From: Jaltomata sinuosa
Taxonomy: Eukaryota > Streptophyta > Magnoliopsida > Solanales > Solanaceae
Length of the DNA stretch: 64,000 bases
Direction: 5' to 3'
NCBI GenBank assembly: GCA_003996215.1
Contig: QJPP01005212.1
Location: 1 to 64,000, forward strand
Below the pieces are notes generated by a model. It was not told the DNA's origin. It did not search any database and worked only from the letters and a program-made list of their open reading frames with translations. Of this stretch, positions 31,440-42,486 are shown in pieces; positions within the stretch are counted from its first letter, which is position 1, and each line of letters opens with the position of its first letter. The position numbers and the translations under genes are program-made.

Positions 31440-32060
31440 CGGCGAATCTGAAATCTCCTTTTGAAGAAATATGTTTGGAAGATGGCATTATTCATCAAAC
31501 AACTACTCTTTACACACCACAATCAAATGGAATTGTGGAAAGGAAAAATATAATACTAAATGAGATGATGAATGTCTTGTTGATAAGTTCTAGTTTACCC
31601 TAGAACTTGTGGAGGAAAGCTATCCTTATGGCTAGTCGAATAGTTTCCCATAGTAAAACACAATCTATTCCATATGAAAAATGAAAAGGAAGAAAGCCTA
31701 ACCTTGAATACTTGAAAGTGTGGGGTGTTTGGCTAAGGTGCAAGTTCCTAAACCCAAAAGGGTAAAAATAGGACCAAAAACCATTGATTGTGTTTTCATA
31801 GGATATGCTACAAATAGTAAAACATATTGATTTCTGGTTCATATATCAAAAAATCCCGATGTTCATATTAATACGATAATTAAATCAGATAATGCTGAAT
31901 TCTATGAAAATATATGTATCCGTATAAAAAGGAATGTGAGTCATCTAATGAATGAACTAAAAAACCTCAAAGAACTAAAGGAAAATGATCATAATGGGGA
32001 AAATCCAAGACATAGAAAACACCAAAGGACTTCTACTTCCTTTGGACCAGATTCTTTGAC
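31440..32060 (+). pseudogene. Ty1/copia integrase, C-terminal part
   Basis: The plus-strand frame reads FEEICLEDGIIHQTTTLYTP followed by QSNGIVERKN, the conserved end of the copia integrase core with its catalytic Glu, then LPXNLWRKA and a KGRKPNLEYLKVWG stretch and IGPKTIDCVFIGYA. The integrase N-terminal half, protease and gag are absent: the element is cut at its left side, next to the B-like LTR fragment. Stops occur near 31601 and 31681. Confidence 0.85.
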
Positions 32061-32800
32061 ATTTTTATGAGAAAATGAGCTTCAAACTTTTGAAGAAGCT
32101 ATGACTTCTTTGAAAGCACAATATTGGAAAGAAGCAGTCAATAGTGAGATTGAATCCATAATAAATAATCATACATGAGAATTGGTTGATCTTCCTCCAG
32201 GAAACAAACCTTTAGGTTCCAAATGGATTTTCAAAAGGAAAATAAAAGATGATGGCACTACTGAAAAATATAAAGCAAGACTTATCATCAAAATATTTAG
32301 ACAATGTGAGGGTCTTAATTACTTTGATACGTACTCATTGGTAATAAGAATTACATCAATTCTAGTGTAAATAGCATTAGCCACCATGTATGGTCTTGAA
32401 ATCAATCAAATGGATGTGAAGACAACCTTCTTAAATGAAGATTTAGAGGAAGAAATCTATATGGAAAAATCTAAAGGGTTCATGGTTCGTGGAAATGAAA
32501 AGAAGGTGTGTCGGCATGTTAAGTCTTTATATGGACTAAAACAAGCAGCCAAACAATGGCATGTGATATTTGACCATACAGTGTTAAATCGCTTTGAAAT
32601 CAATAAGTATGACATATGCGTTTACATTAAGAACACTCACAATTAAGTCGTCATTATTTATTTATATATGAATGATATGTTGATAACGAGTAATGACATT
32701 GCTAACATAAATGCTACTAAGCGTATGCTTTCTAGTATATTTGATACAAAAGACTTAGGAGTTGCCAATTTGATATTATAAATTAAGATTCACAAAACTC
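32061..32800 (+). pseudogene. Ty1/copia reverse transcriptase
   Basis: This continues in copia order (IN-RT-RH). It shows LGSKWIFKRKIKDDGTTEKY, KARLIIK, GLNYFDTYSLV, QMDVKTTFLNEDLEEEIYME and SLYGLKQAAKQWH, all hallmark copia RT blocks. The catalytic motif is YMNDML where active copia enzymes have YVDDML, so the first Asp is lost. Stops at about 32176, 32368 and 32644 break it, but 32182-32646 stays in one frame. The pattern suggests a Tork-like copia lineage, moderately sure. Confidence 0.9.
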
Positions 32801-32919
32801 CTCAAGGTCATTATCTCAATCTCATTATATAAATATGGTACTTGAAAAATTTAAGTATTTGGACTTCAAAGTTGCAAAAACACCAATTGATGTGAACCTT
32901 GCTCTTGCTATGAATAAAG

Positions 32920-33636
32920 GTGAAAGTTAGTCTCAATTGGATTATGCTAGAGTGTTGGAAAGTTTGATGTATATCATAAATTGTACATGACCATATATAG
33001 CTTGCGCTATAAGTAAATTGAATCGATACACAAGTAATTCCAACCAGAATCATTGGATGGCTATAAAATGAGTTTTGGGGTATCTGAGATATACTCAAAA
33101 CTTTCCTTTGCATTACAACAAGTATCCAGCAGTTTTTGAAGGATATAGTGATGCAAATTAGATCACCAGGTCAACTAAAACTAAATTCACAAGTGGATAT
33201 ATTTTTACCATTGGTGAAGGAGAAGTGTCCTGGAAATCACCCAAATAAATATGTATCGCCTGCTCTACAATGGAGTCTAAGTTCATAGCTTTAGACAAGG
33301 CCGGTGAAGAAGCTGAATGGCTCCAGAATTTCTTATAAGACATTCAATTTTGGAATTAACCATTAGCTTTTATATGCATATATTGCGATAGCCAAGCGAT
33401 AATAGGAAGGGCTGGGAGAGTCATGTATAACAGAAAGCTTTGTCACATACAAAAAAGACATATTATCTTTAGGCAACTACTCTCTAGTGTAATAATCACA
33501 GTTGACTATGTAAAGTCAAGAGATAATATGTCAGGTCCACTTACAAAAGGCCTAACTAGAGAGGTGGTTGAAAGATCATCGAAGGGAATGAAACTATGGC
33601 CAAGGACAAATCATCATGGTAGTAACTCTACCTAAA
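32920..33636 (+). pseudogene. Ty1/copia RNase H and polyprotein end
   Basis: The sequence shows LDYARVLESLMYI, KLNRYTSN, HWMAIK, VLGYLRYTQNFPLHY, a GYSDAN/STKTKFTSGYIFTIG stretch and TMESKFIALDKAGEEAEWL, then the final block VKSRDNMSGPLTKGLTREVV. This is the standard copia RNase H and C-terminus. Stops and shifts interrupt it, while the last 70 codons (33423-33635) are open. About 555 bp of non-coding DNA follows before the LTR. Confidence 0.85.
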
Positions 33637-34193
33637 ACACTGGAGATCCCAAGATATAGGTTCAAGGAGATCAAACAAATTCATTGATGACAGTTCAACA
33701 TTATCAAAATAATTTTATGGTCTATTCCTGCAATGCGATAATGTTCAGTAACAAGGATAAGACATTAAGACTTTTTAATAATTTATAAGTTTGATACGGG
33801 GTATATCAAATAGTGTATTGATAGGATAACACATTTAAGAATTGCCTATGTAAGTATGAAGTGTTAGCCACTGCAAGGAGAATTTTGTAAGGCCAGTTCT
33901 CTACGCACTTATTAATCAGACAATGCTCATAGATGAAATGAACAAAATAATGAGAACCAAAGGTAGTTAAAGGGTTGATTGTGCAACTTATATTGTCTAG
34001 GTATACAATAAATTTCGATGGTTCAAATATATCATATCTACTGATTGACTGACTATATCTGATACATGTTCACTACAAAAAGTTCAAAGAGAAACCTACC
34101 TATCCAGATGCAATTAGTCCTTGCTTTCGAATCACACAGTTTTTTCATTCATAGTTTTTAATGATATATCCATTTCACATTTATGTGGGGGAT

Positions 34194-35010
34194 TGTTGAA
34201 TTTGTGTTCTTTAAAGATTGAGCTTTAAAGATAAGGTGTAAATTGAGAAATATGGGTGTATTATGAATTGGGAAATGTGGGGAACTAAATGGAGGAAAAA
34301 ATAAAAGGAAAGTCATTTCTCCCTCATTAGTAGAATAGAGAAATACTTTTGTTCTTATATTAAGAAACACTTTCCGTAGAACTTAAAGGGTTAATAAAAG
34401 AGTGCCCTCTCGCTCCGTCATTGTCGTTGCTCACTCGGCTTGGCTTCAACTATGACTTTGGATTCGTCTTTGGCTTCGATAAACAATGTGATTGATTGAT
34501 AATTTTTTTGGACAAAAATTATTTTTCATTTCACTAATAATTTCCCTTTTCTTAAATATTATTTATTCATGTGAAATATTATTTTAAAATTCACAGAATA
34601 ATTTCCAGCTAAAATTCGAAAAACACATGTTCCTTGCAAATAGATAATAGACCTGTTCAAAACATATGTTACTTCCGAACAGGCACCTACCTATTCAGAA
34701 AAGATGTTTTTTTGCACCGTTTCAACCCAGATGTTTGGCTATAAATAGGACTATTTTCCCTTTATTTTTCTGCACCAATATTCTGCATCTTCTACATATT
34801 TTCTTACAAACAAAAAATTGAGTCTTTGTGTGATTTGAAGACTGTATCTTTGAATTCACTGAAGGTATTGATATTTGAGGTACCACTACATTAATATCAG
34901 GTATATTCATTTTATCATGGGAAAAAATAATCCACAACCTCAGGTACAGTGAGAGGGTTCATATTCCATAAGAACACACAGTGAATTCTGTAGTCTCAGA
35001 TTTATTTAAT
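34194..35010 (+). mobile_element. Ty1/copia 3' LTR, interrupted
   Basis: The polypurine tract GTGGGGGATTG (34185-34195) leads into TGTTGAATTTGTG, a typical copia LTR start. A TATA box lies at 34740-34747 (TATAAATA in GGCTATAAATAGGAC). The LTR has no visible end before the D-type LTR at 35011, so it is cut there, with TTAAT at the junction. The missing end may be the inverted stretch at about 37855-38003 (inference). Confidence 0.75.
34740..34747 (+). promoter_or_regulatory. TATA box of copia LTR
   Basis: TATAAATA occurs within GGCTATAAATAGGAC, about 545 bp into the LTR, a strong plant TATA context. Confidence 0.7.
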
Positions 35011-35360
35011 TGTAATGACCCTTTCGGTCATTATGGGTGACCTAATCATACAAGAAATCGAGTGAGAAAACTTTCGAGTTTGGGACTTGTAAATTTTAGG
35101 CTAGGCTAGGCTTGAACAAAATCTGAGCAAGGTGAGGTATAGGGAAATCTGGGAAAGGATTGGGTAAAATGATTAAGTTTGAGCTAGTTTTTCTTGTTTC
35201 TAAGATGTTAAGGTGTCCGTAGGACTTTTTGGAAGTGAATTCGGGCAAGTTGAACTCCCGATATTGAACTTGACGTAAAGAGGTTGGTCTGAAATGTCAA
35301 GGTTTAAAGGTGTGTTGTGAATTGGAAAAACTGGGAGGATTTCGAGCTTTTGTACTGTAT

Positions 35361-35515
35361 CAGCTGCTATAGTGGCTGACACACTACTACGGTGACACTG
35401 CTATAGCAGATAAATTCCCACTATAGCGAGAGTCAAAGGTGGTCAATTCTGCGATAGTGGACGGCTTCTACTACAGTAGTGCTGCTATAGCGGGATTGGG
35501 CCATTATAGCGGTAT
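35361..35515. repeat. CCGCTATAGCGG-type word cluster, D2
   Basis: Near-copies include CTGCTATAGTGG, CTGCTATAGCAG, CCACTATAGCGAG, CTGCTATAGCGGG and CCATTATAGCGG. It lies directly upstream of the TATA candidate. Confidence 0.8.
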
Positions 35516-36172
35516 AAGTCACTGTAAATGCAGAAAAGAATTTCCCCAAAAATATTCATAATTTCTCAAGAATGTTTTGGGGAAGGGCAGAGATAAATAG
35601 GGGAGATTTCTACCGATTTTCCACCAACATGCTTTGTAAAGGTAAGTAAATTATTCCCCTAATCTAGTACTTTTATTCCTATACCTTATAATCGATAATT
35701 ACGGGCCTTGGGGAGAGTTTAGATTGACCTAGGATGGAAAATTTGGTATAACAAGGATTATTGGGTGTAAAAACCATGGGTTTTGTTTTAAAAACTGTTT
35801 ATTCATGATTAATTTACCATAATTCGCTAGTGTAATCATAAAATTGGTAGTCCTAGGTGAATTATTGGCAAGAAAGCCCTGGGTTTGGTGGAATGATCAT
35901 GAGATTGGCCTGAGGATTGGGATTAAGATATAATCCGGGGATATTTAGGCCATTAGGGGTTCATTTTATGTTTATGTTGTTGTTTTTAGACCAAGATCAA
36001 GCTAAAGCTTCACAAAAAGGGAAAGCTCATGTTCAGTAAAGCATTCAAGCTTAATTCAAGGTAGGTGATGGTTGAATTATTTCCCAAATTATGTTATGTG
36101 TGCATGTAAACTATTACATTAGTATTTTGTGTGCAATACGTGTTTAGGAAATCATGAATTGAATGTTAGTTA

Positions 36173-36312
36173 GCCTGGGTACCACGCCTGATACACATTT
36201 ATTAGTTGGCTCGGGTACCATGCCTGATACAGGATATCTATCAGTTGGCTCGGGTACCACGCCTAGTACAGGTTCTATTATGGTTGGCTCGGGTACCATG
36301 CCTGGTACATGT
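36173..36312 (+). repeat. Hairpin array of D2
   Basis: Four copies at about 40-bp spacing, each GGCTCGGGTACCA(C/T)GCCTGGTAC or close. The stem GTACCA/TGGTAC is perfect in the last copy. Confidence 0.8.
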
Positions 36313-37131
36313 TTGGTTATTCTTCTTTGTGTTGGTTCTATATGTGAACTGGATTAATTGATGTGATATATTTTATTACCTGTTGGTCCATGAGTGGCTG
36401 GATTGGTGTGTTTAGATGCTGGAATGGTTCTTGCGTAGACTGGGATTTTCATGTTAAACACCATAGTGGATATCTTAGTAATCCTTGGGTGGTCCAGGTT
36501 ACTTGAAGGGTGTGTAGAATAGCATGTATTATTGTTGTTGAGGTGTTTTTGTACATGTCTCATGTGGTTGTCGAGTCAGGTTGATGACTGAGAGTCTTGT
36601 TGATGTTCACTGACTTGAATTATACATGTGTTGTCCTATTTTACTAAGTTTTAGTTATATGTTCATATTTCGTATCTTTGGAGATGGCCGATGATCCTAC
36701 CAGTACATTATTTTTTGTGTACTGATACTCCACTTGCTCTTCTTTTGTGAGTACAAGGCATATTCCGACAGTGGTTGCGCGACCTCAGTTGTGATACAGA
36801 CGCTTCCGAATCCAAGGGTGAACTGCTTCTTCTGGGATACCATGGGTTCATCTATCTTCCCTCTAGTCCATTGTTCGGACTTAGATTTCCTTTTGTTTTT
36901 GGGTTGCATCCCCATGTTCTAGACTTGTTAAATGTTTTGGTACACAACTTTCAGGTTCAAGGGAATATTTTTCGCAGGGATTTATTATTACTTTGTTTTA
37001 GATGTGAATCTTAGTTTATTTAATGAAATCTGGTTTTTAGCTGCTTAGTTTGTTAAGTGTTGGCTTAGGTAACTAGTTCTCCCACCGAGGGTTTAGTGTG
37101 GGTGCCACTCGCGGCGGTTTAGGTCATGACA

Positions 37132-37775
37132 GAGAGAGATACCATCTTTCACATAAAGAAATTCTTGGATGTGTGTGAAAAGTATGACAAGGTCATAGAT
37201 GATGAGTTGAAGGTATATTGGTTTCCTCGCTCTTTTGTGGGAGAAGCAAGGGATTGAACACTTTACCGAAGTTAGTAGAGACATGGCCTGGTTTAGTTTA
37301 TACATTCATCCATGAGTAGTCCACACGCCTGGAAGACATAAGCGGTGAACAATATTGTGAATTTTAAACAAGAAGAGGAAGAGTTACTCTTTGACGCTTA
37401 GGCAAGGTTCAACCATCTTATCGATTATCTGCGTTTGGGATTTTCTAAGATAATGATGATGGACACCTTCTACCAAGCGCTTGATAAGATTAACCAATCT
37501 ATAGTAGATGTGGTAGTTGGTAGATAGTGGGATGAGAATTTTGTGATTACAGCCATAAAGACGCTACAAAGTGTGGTTGGACACGGAATTCCATGGAATA
37601 TAGAGTTTCAAAACTTAATGAGAAAGGTGAAAGAAGGAAAGGACAAAATGGAATCTCAAGTGAGATGGGGTGGATATGTTTATCCCCATCATGAAATTAA
37701 TGGAACTTCAAAAAGTTCACGTTAAGCAACGATGTTATACAAGACGCTAGTAGGGAGACAACTCACTATTTGTTG
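37132..37775 (+). pseudogene. Athila-like gag remnant joined to the conserved post-pol motif
   Basis: A plus-strand frame reads IFHIKKFLDVCEKYDK, then FPRSFVGEARD, and further on ARFNHLIDYLRLGFSK and DTFYQALDKINQSIVDVVVG, the layout of the retrotransposon Gag capsid core (compare Athila-2 at 55194-55661). Several stops and a shift occur. At 37730-37765 the sequence ATGTTATACAAGACGCTAGT plus GGGAGACAACTC matches the motif of Athila-2 (46718, 50372, 50457), so gag has been fused to the element's 3' region by deletion of pol. AT-rich DNA without features follows to 38003. Confidence 0.55.
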
Positions 37776-38829
37776 TAATTATTTTTCTTTATTATCTTCT
37801 TCTTCATTAAATTTTTTCTAACAATTGTCTTGAGTTTATTATTTTTGACAGGGTTCGAAGGCTGTGGAACAAGGAAAGTGAAAAAGAGCACTCAAAATAA
37901 AGGTTCGAAAAGAAAAAAATTGAAAAAATTATTGGTTTCTATGTTCAAACCACAATACAAGAAACAACAATGAACTGGAAAACTCAAATACAGAAAGTAT
38001 TAATGTCACGACTTAAATCACCATGAGTGGCACCCATACTAAACCCCCGGTGCGAGAACCAGTTACCCAAGCCAGCACTTAACAATATAAGTAATTAAAA
38101 ACCAAATTTCATTAAATAAACTAAGATTCGTATCTAAAACAAAGTAATAATAAATCCCTGCGAAAAATATCCCCTAGAACCTGAAAGTCGTGTATCAAAA
38201 CATCTAACAAGTCTAGAACATAGGGATGCAACCCCAAAACAAAAGGAAATTTGAGTCCAAACAAAGGACTAGAGGGAAGATAGATGAACCCATGGTAGCC
38301 TGAAAGAAGCAGCTCACTCTTGGATTCAGGAAGCATCCGTATCACAACTAAGGTCGCGCAACCGCCGCCGAAATATGCCCTGTACTCACAAAAGAAGAGT
38401 AAGTGTATTATCAGTACACAAAAGCAACAGTGTACTGGTAGGATCATCGGCCAGCTCCAATGATACGAAATATAAACATATATCTAAAACTTAGTAAAAC
38501 AGGACAATACATGTATAATTCAAGTTAGTGAACATCAACAAAACTCTCAGTCATCAACCTGACACAACAACCATATGAGACATGTCTGAAAACACCTCAA
38601 CAACAATAATACATGTGATTTCACACACCCTTCAAGTAACCCGAACTACCCAAGGATCCCTAAGATATCCACTACGGTGTTTAACATGCAAATCCCAGTC
38701 TACACAAGAACCATCCCAGCAATAAACACACAAATCTGACCACTCATGGACCACTACGTAATAAAATACATCAAAGCAGTTAATTTGGTTCACACATGGA
38801 AGCAATACAAAGACGAATAACCAAACATG

Positions 38830-38960
38830 TACCAGGCGTGGTACTCGAGCCAACCATAATAGAACATGTACCAGACATGATACATGAGCTAACCGATAGA
38901 TATCCCGTATCAGGTGTGATACCCAAGCCAACCAATAAATCTGTACCAAGTATGGTACCC
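38830..38960 (-). repeat. Hairpin array of D3
   Basis: Four copies (ACCAGGCGTGGTACTC, ACCAGACATGATACATG, ATCAGGTGTGATACCC, ACCAAGTATGGTACCC) at about 40-bp spacing, more decayed than in D2. Confidence 0.75.
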
Positions 38961-39721
38961 AAACCAACCAAAGAATCACACATATTATACAATCACAAAC
39001 ACAATGATTACAACCACACTTGTAAAACCAACAAGCATTAAACAAGTTCATTGCATGAGATTGATAGCCAGATATCATTTCACATTCAATTCTTGATTTC
39101 CTAAACACGTATTGTACACGAAATACTAATGTAATAGTTAACATGCACACATAACGTAATTTTGGAAACAATTCAACCATCATCTACCTCGAATTAAGCC
39201 CCAATGCTCTACTAGACCTGAGCTTTTCCTTTTTGTGAAGCTTTAGCTTGATCTTAGTCCAAAACCAACAACATAAAAATAAAATCAACCCCAAATGGCC
39301 TAAATATCCCTAGATTATAACTTAATCCCAATCTCCAGGAAAATCTCATGATCATTCCATCCAAACCAGGGCTTTCCCACCAATACTTCACCTAGAACTA
39401 CTAGGTTTATGGTTACATTAGCGAATTATGGTAAACTAATCATGAATAAACAATTTTTCAAACAAAACCCTAGGTTTCTACACCTAATAATCCTTGTTAC
39501 ACCAGATTTTCCATCCTAGGTCAAGCCAAACTCTCCCCAAGTCCCGTAATTATCGATTCTAAGATATAGAAATCAAAGAACTAGATTAGGGGAATAATTT
39601 ACTTACCTTTACGAAGAATCTTGGTGGAAAATCAATAGATACTGCCCCTATTTGCCTCTACGCTTCCCCAAAACATTCTTGAGCAATTATGAACATTTTT
39701 GGGAAAGTTTTTGCAGTTACA

Positions 39722-39868
39722 GTGACTTATCTCGCTATAGTGGCCCAATCCCTCAATAGCGGCACCGCCGTAGCAGAAGCCGCCTGTTATCACAAAATTG
39801 ATCACTTTGACTCACACTATAGCAGGAATTTCTCCACTATAGCACCATGTCACCAGCTATAGAGGTTG
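39722..39868. repeat. CCGCTATAGCGG-type word cluster, D3
   Basis: Near-copies include TCGCTATAGTGG, CAATAGCGGC, ACACTATAGCAGG, CCACTATAGCACC and CAGCTATAGAGG. Confidence 0.75.
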
Positions 39869-40265
39869 TCACGGGATAGAAACTCGAAAATCCTCCCAGT
39901 TTTGTGCAATTTGCAACACACCTTCAAACCTTGACATTCCAGACCAACCCTTTTATGTCAAGTTTAATATCGGGAGTTTTACTCGCTTGAATTCACATCC
40001 AAAAAGTTCTACGGACTCCTTAACATCTTAAAAATAAGAAAAACCATCTCAAACTTAATCATTTTACCCAATCCTTTCCTGGATTACCCTAGACCTCACC
40101 TTGCTCAGATTTTATCCAAGCCTAGCATAGCCTAGCCTGAAACTTCCAACTCCCAAACCCAAAAGTTTTCTCACCCAATTTCTTGTATGATTAGCTCACC
40201 CATAATGACTGGAAGGGTCATTACAATAGATACCAATTTACCCATTGTTCATCCCTGAATGATCA

Positions 40266-40583
40266 AACAAGAAAAATAAGTTGAAAAATCAAGAAGAATG
40301 TAATACCTGAATCCTCAAACAAGTGAGGGTACTTGTCCTGCATGTTTTTCTCGGTTTCCCAAGTGGCTTCCTCAACCAGACAATGCTTCTATTGAACCTT
40401 TACCAATCTGATTTCCTTCATTCTCAACTTCCAGATGTCCCGATCAATAATAGCAACTGGCTCCTCCTCAAACTGAAGGTCCTTATCTTGTATGACTGAA
40501 TCCCACTTGATGATATACTCCCCATCCCCATGGTATCTCTTCAGCATGGATACATGGAAAACTAAATGCACCCTGGATAAACT
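40266..40583 (-). pseudogene. D3 pol C-terminus with chromodomain, truncated
   Basis: The minus strand reads LSRVHLVFHVSMLKRYHG, then EYIIKWDSVIQDKDLQ, EEEPVAIIDRDIWKLRMKEI, VKVQ, stop, EEATWETEKNMQDKYPHLF. It is the same domain as in D1 (22400-22700) and better preserved in its last part, where the aromatic ATWE motif is intact. The rest of D3 pol is missing: the G-type LTR begins at 40584. The conserved 3' end (40226-40265) separates it from the D3 LTR. Confidence 0.85.
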
Positions 40584-41525
40584 TGTAACACCCCGTACAC
40601 GTATCCAGCTATCCAAGATGAAAACTTCAGAAAAATCCAAGTTCTAGGGACCACGGGTCTAGTCCACGAGTCGTGGAAGGTTCCACGAGTCGTGGGAGTG
40701 ACTCGTGATCCTAGTCCTGCAGACCAACCTCAGTACTGACAACCATGATCCACTTTCATGACTCATTGAAGTTTCTACGGGTCGTACTGTTGACTCGTGG
40801 AAGTTGATCAGAGGTCAGTCAAGTTCCCTGAGTTCCACGATTAAGTTCTACGACTCGTGGAAGCCTCCACGAGTCATCCTGTTAAACCGTAGGAAGTCTT
40901 CAGCAGGTTGAATTTCTGGATGCTTCCACGACTAGAAGTCCACGAGTCGTGGAAAAGTCTACGAGTCGTAGACCACTCATGGTCACTGAAAGTTGACCAA
41001 TTTCCAGCCTTTTTCCAATTAATTCCTAGGGGTATTTTGGTCATTTCCCACCTTATTATGTATTAAGTGATGTTGTTTTGACAACTTTTAGGAGGGTTTT
41101 CACCCATATTATCCTAAGTCTATCTTAAGCTCCTCATTCTTCACTCAAAGGAAAAATCCCTTTTCAAGCTCAAGTCTCCAAGCTCCAAGTCAAGTCTCCA
41201 AATCTTTTCCATTGAAGTGGGTAATCTTCATCCAAGATATGTGGGTCTTTAACAATGGGTTCCTTTCACCCTTGTGCCCAAAATCCCCAAGTCTTAATTT
41301 GGATTTATGGAATTATGAAATTAGTGTTTTTATCTAGATTTGGGGAAAATTTATGAAATCAGTTTCTATGTTTAAATTCATGGTTTCTATTGATTACACA
41401 TGATTTAATTATGATTCTCTTATGATTTTAAAATCCTAAGCATGAAAGTTGATTTCTAGCATAAACCCATGAATTTGCATGTTTTCAAGAGAATGTAGGC
41501 ATGATTAGATATCATATAAAAAGTA
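40584..41525 (+). mobile_element. G-type LTR fragment
   Basis: It starts TGTAACACCCCGTACACG, a common plant LTR start, and interrupts D3 pol. It carries a dense cluster of CCACGAGTCGTGG words (40652-40980), then a leader-like stretch. The right edge is not an LTR end: near 41525 the DNA becomes E2 leader. The lineage is not recognised beyond 'gypsy-like LTR'. Confidence 0.6.
40652..40980. repeat. CCACGAGTCGTGG word cluster, G-type LTR U3
   Basis: At least eight copies and near-copies occur, for example GTCCACGAGTCGTGGAAGG, TTCCACGAGTCGTGG, CTACGACTCGTGGAAGC, CTCCACGAGTCATCC and GTCCACGAGTCGTGGAAA. The arms CCACGA and TCGTGG pair around one base. It is the densest such cluster in the window. 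Confidence 0.85.
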
Positions 41526-42471
41526 AATAAGGGAAAAACAGGGAAGAGATTATGTCCTGCCCATCCCGCTATAGCTTCTTACACACCGCTACAATGACCT
41601 TCAACAGTAGCAGCCCAGAAAATTTATCATTTTCTGCAAAATTCCCTCATTCCCCTTTCATGTTTTCAACACTAACATGAAAATTGCATTATGGCCTTTA
41701 ACATAATCCCAGACCAAACCCAGCAATGCATAGACAAGAACTTAGCATCATATTATTTAAAACCAATTATGAAACACACCAAAAAAACCTTTCATAACAA
41801 CAAATCCTGCTATTATGCAACAATAGCCTTTTTTCCAATAGTCTTCAACCAAATCGTGATTGTCCGTAAATCAAAGTTTTCCCATAGTCGTAAGCTAGTT
41901 TTTATCCCCTTACCATTTTTACCAATGATAAGTCCATGCATAACAATTAGAACACTGTTCCAGTTGAGCCACATAACAATTAATTCCCCTAACCATTAAT
42001 ATATAATCAAGTTATGACCTTTCACTAACCATGAATTTCACAGTAATTCAGCAATTACATTTCACATAGTTGCAGTCATTCAAGTAATATAAATACACAT
42101 AAGCACCAATCTCAGGTCTCATTACTGAATCAAGTCTTGTTTATTATCCTTTATTCGCCTCATGGATGGACGTTAGACGATCATCCATGCTTTCACACAG
42201 CCTCTGTGGCCAGATATCAATTAGAACCTTCCTGGTTCCAAATTTCCTTGCTTGTGTCATTTCAGCCGGAGCTAAATGACATTATTTTACCTCGTTGAGA
42301 TACCAATTGGACTCAACTCATACATGAAAGCAACAGACTACACGAAAGGAGACAAGAAGTGGAATAATTTCCTAAAATACTCCATAGCTTTCCAAAGTTA
42401 TGGACGTCAACATACCAATCTGCAGGACTCTATTCCACATTTGCTCTTGTACTAGGAGACCGGTAACCTAT
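41526..42471 (-). other. E2 leader
   Basis: The minus-strand 5' leader of a second E-type element is homologous to 14650-15675: a CCGCTATAGC cluster (41566-41605), CAAAATTCCCTCATTCCCC, and GTTGAGATACCAATTGGA near the primer site. The 102-codon ORF at 41691-41999 has no recognisable domain. No gag follows; the leader runs into the G-type LTR. Confidence 0.6.
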
Positions 42472-42483
42472 GCTTTGATACCA
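42472..42483 (-). other. Primer-binding site of E2
   Basis: The minus strand reads TGGTATCAAAGC, one change from the initiator-Met tRNA site TGGTATCAGAGC, just inside the decayed LTR end at 42487. Confidence 0.85.
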
Positions 42484-42486
42484 AAT

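Larger units (their letters stand above)
35011..37131 (+). mobile_element. D-type LTR D2 (plus strand)
   Basis: An LTR of 2121 bp runs from TGTAATGACCC to AGGTCATGACA. It is complete, matches the D1 3' LTR and, in reverse, D3 at 38004-40225. It has a word cluster (35361-35515), a weak TATA (GATAAATAG, 35592-35600) and a hairpin array (36173-36312). The left flank is TTAAT and the right flank GAGAG, so it is not a clean solo LTR. It interrupts the copia LTR. Confidence 0.88.
38004..40225 (-). mobile_element. D-type LTR D3 (minus strand, 3' LTR)
   Basis: This minus-strand LTR of 2222 bp starts TGTAATGACCCTTCC at 40225 and ends AGTCGTGACA at 38004. It follows pol and the conserved 3' end at 40226-40583, so it is the 3' LTR of D3. 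It has a hairpin array (38830-38960) and word cluster (39722-39868). The ORF of 183 codons at 38632-39183 (minus) lies across the hairpin array; it is low-complexity and I treat it as chance. Left flank is ATTAA. Confidence 0.88.

Noticed and set aside
35011..37131. Clean solo LTR
   Set aside because: The flanks (TTAAT and GAGAG) differ, so simple LTR-LTR excision within one element does not explain it.
38632..39183. 183-codon open frame on the minus strand
   Set aside because: It spans the hairpin array of an LTR, is a low-complexity product of repeated GGTACC units, and has no match to any domain I know.
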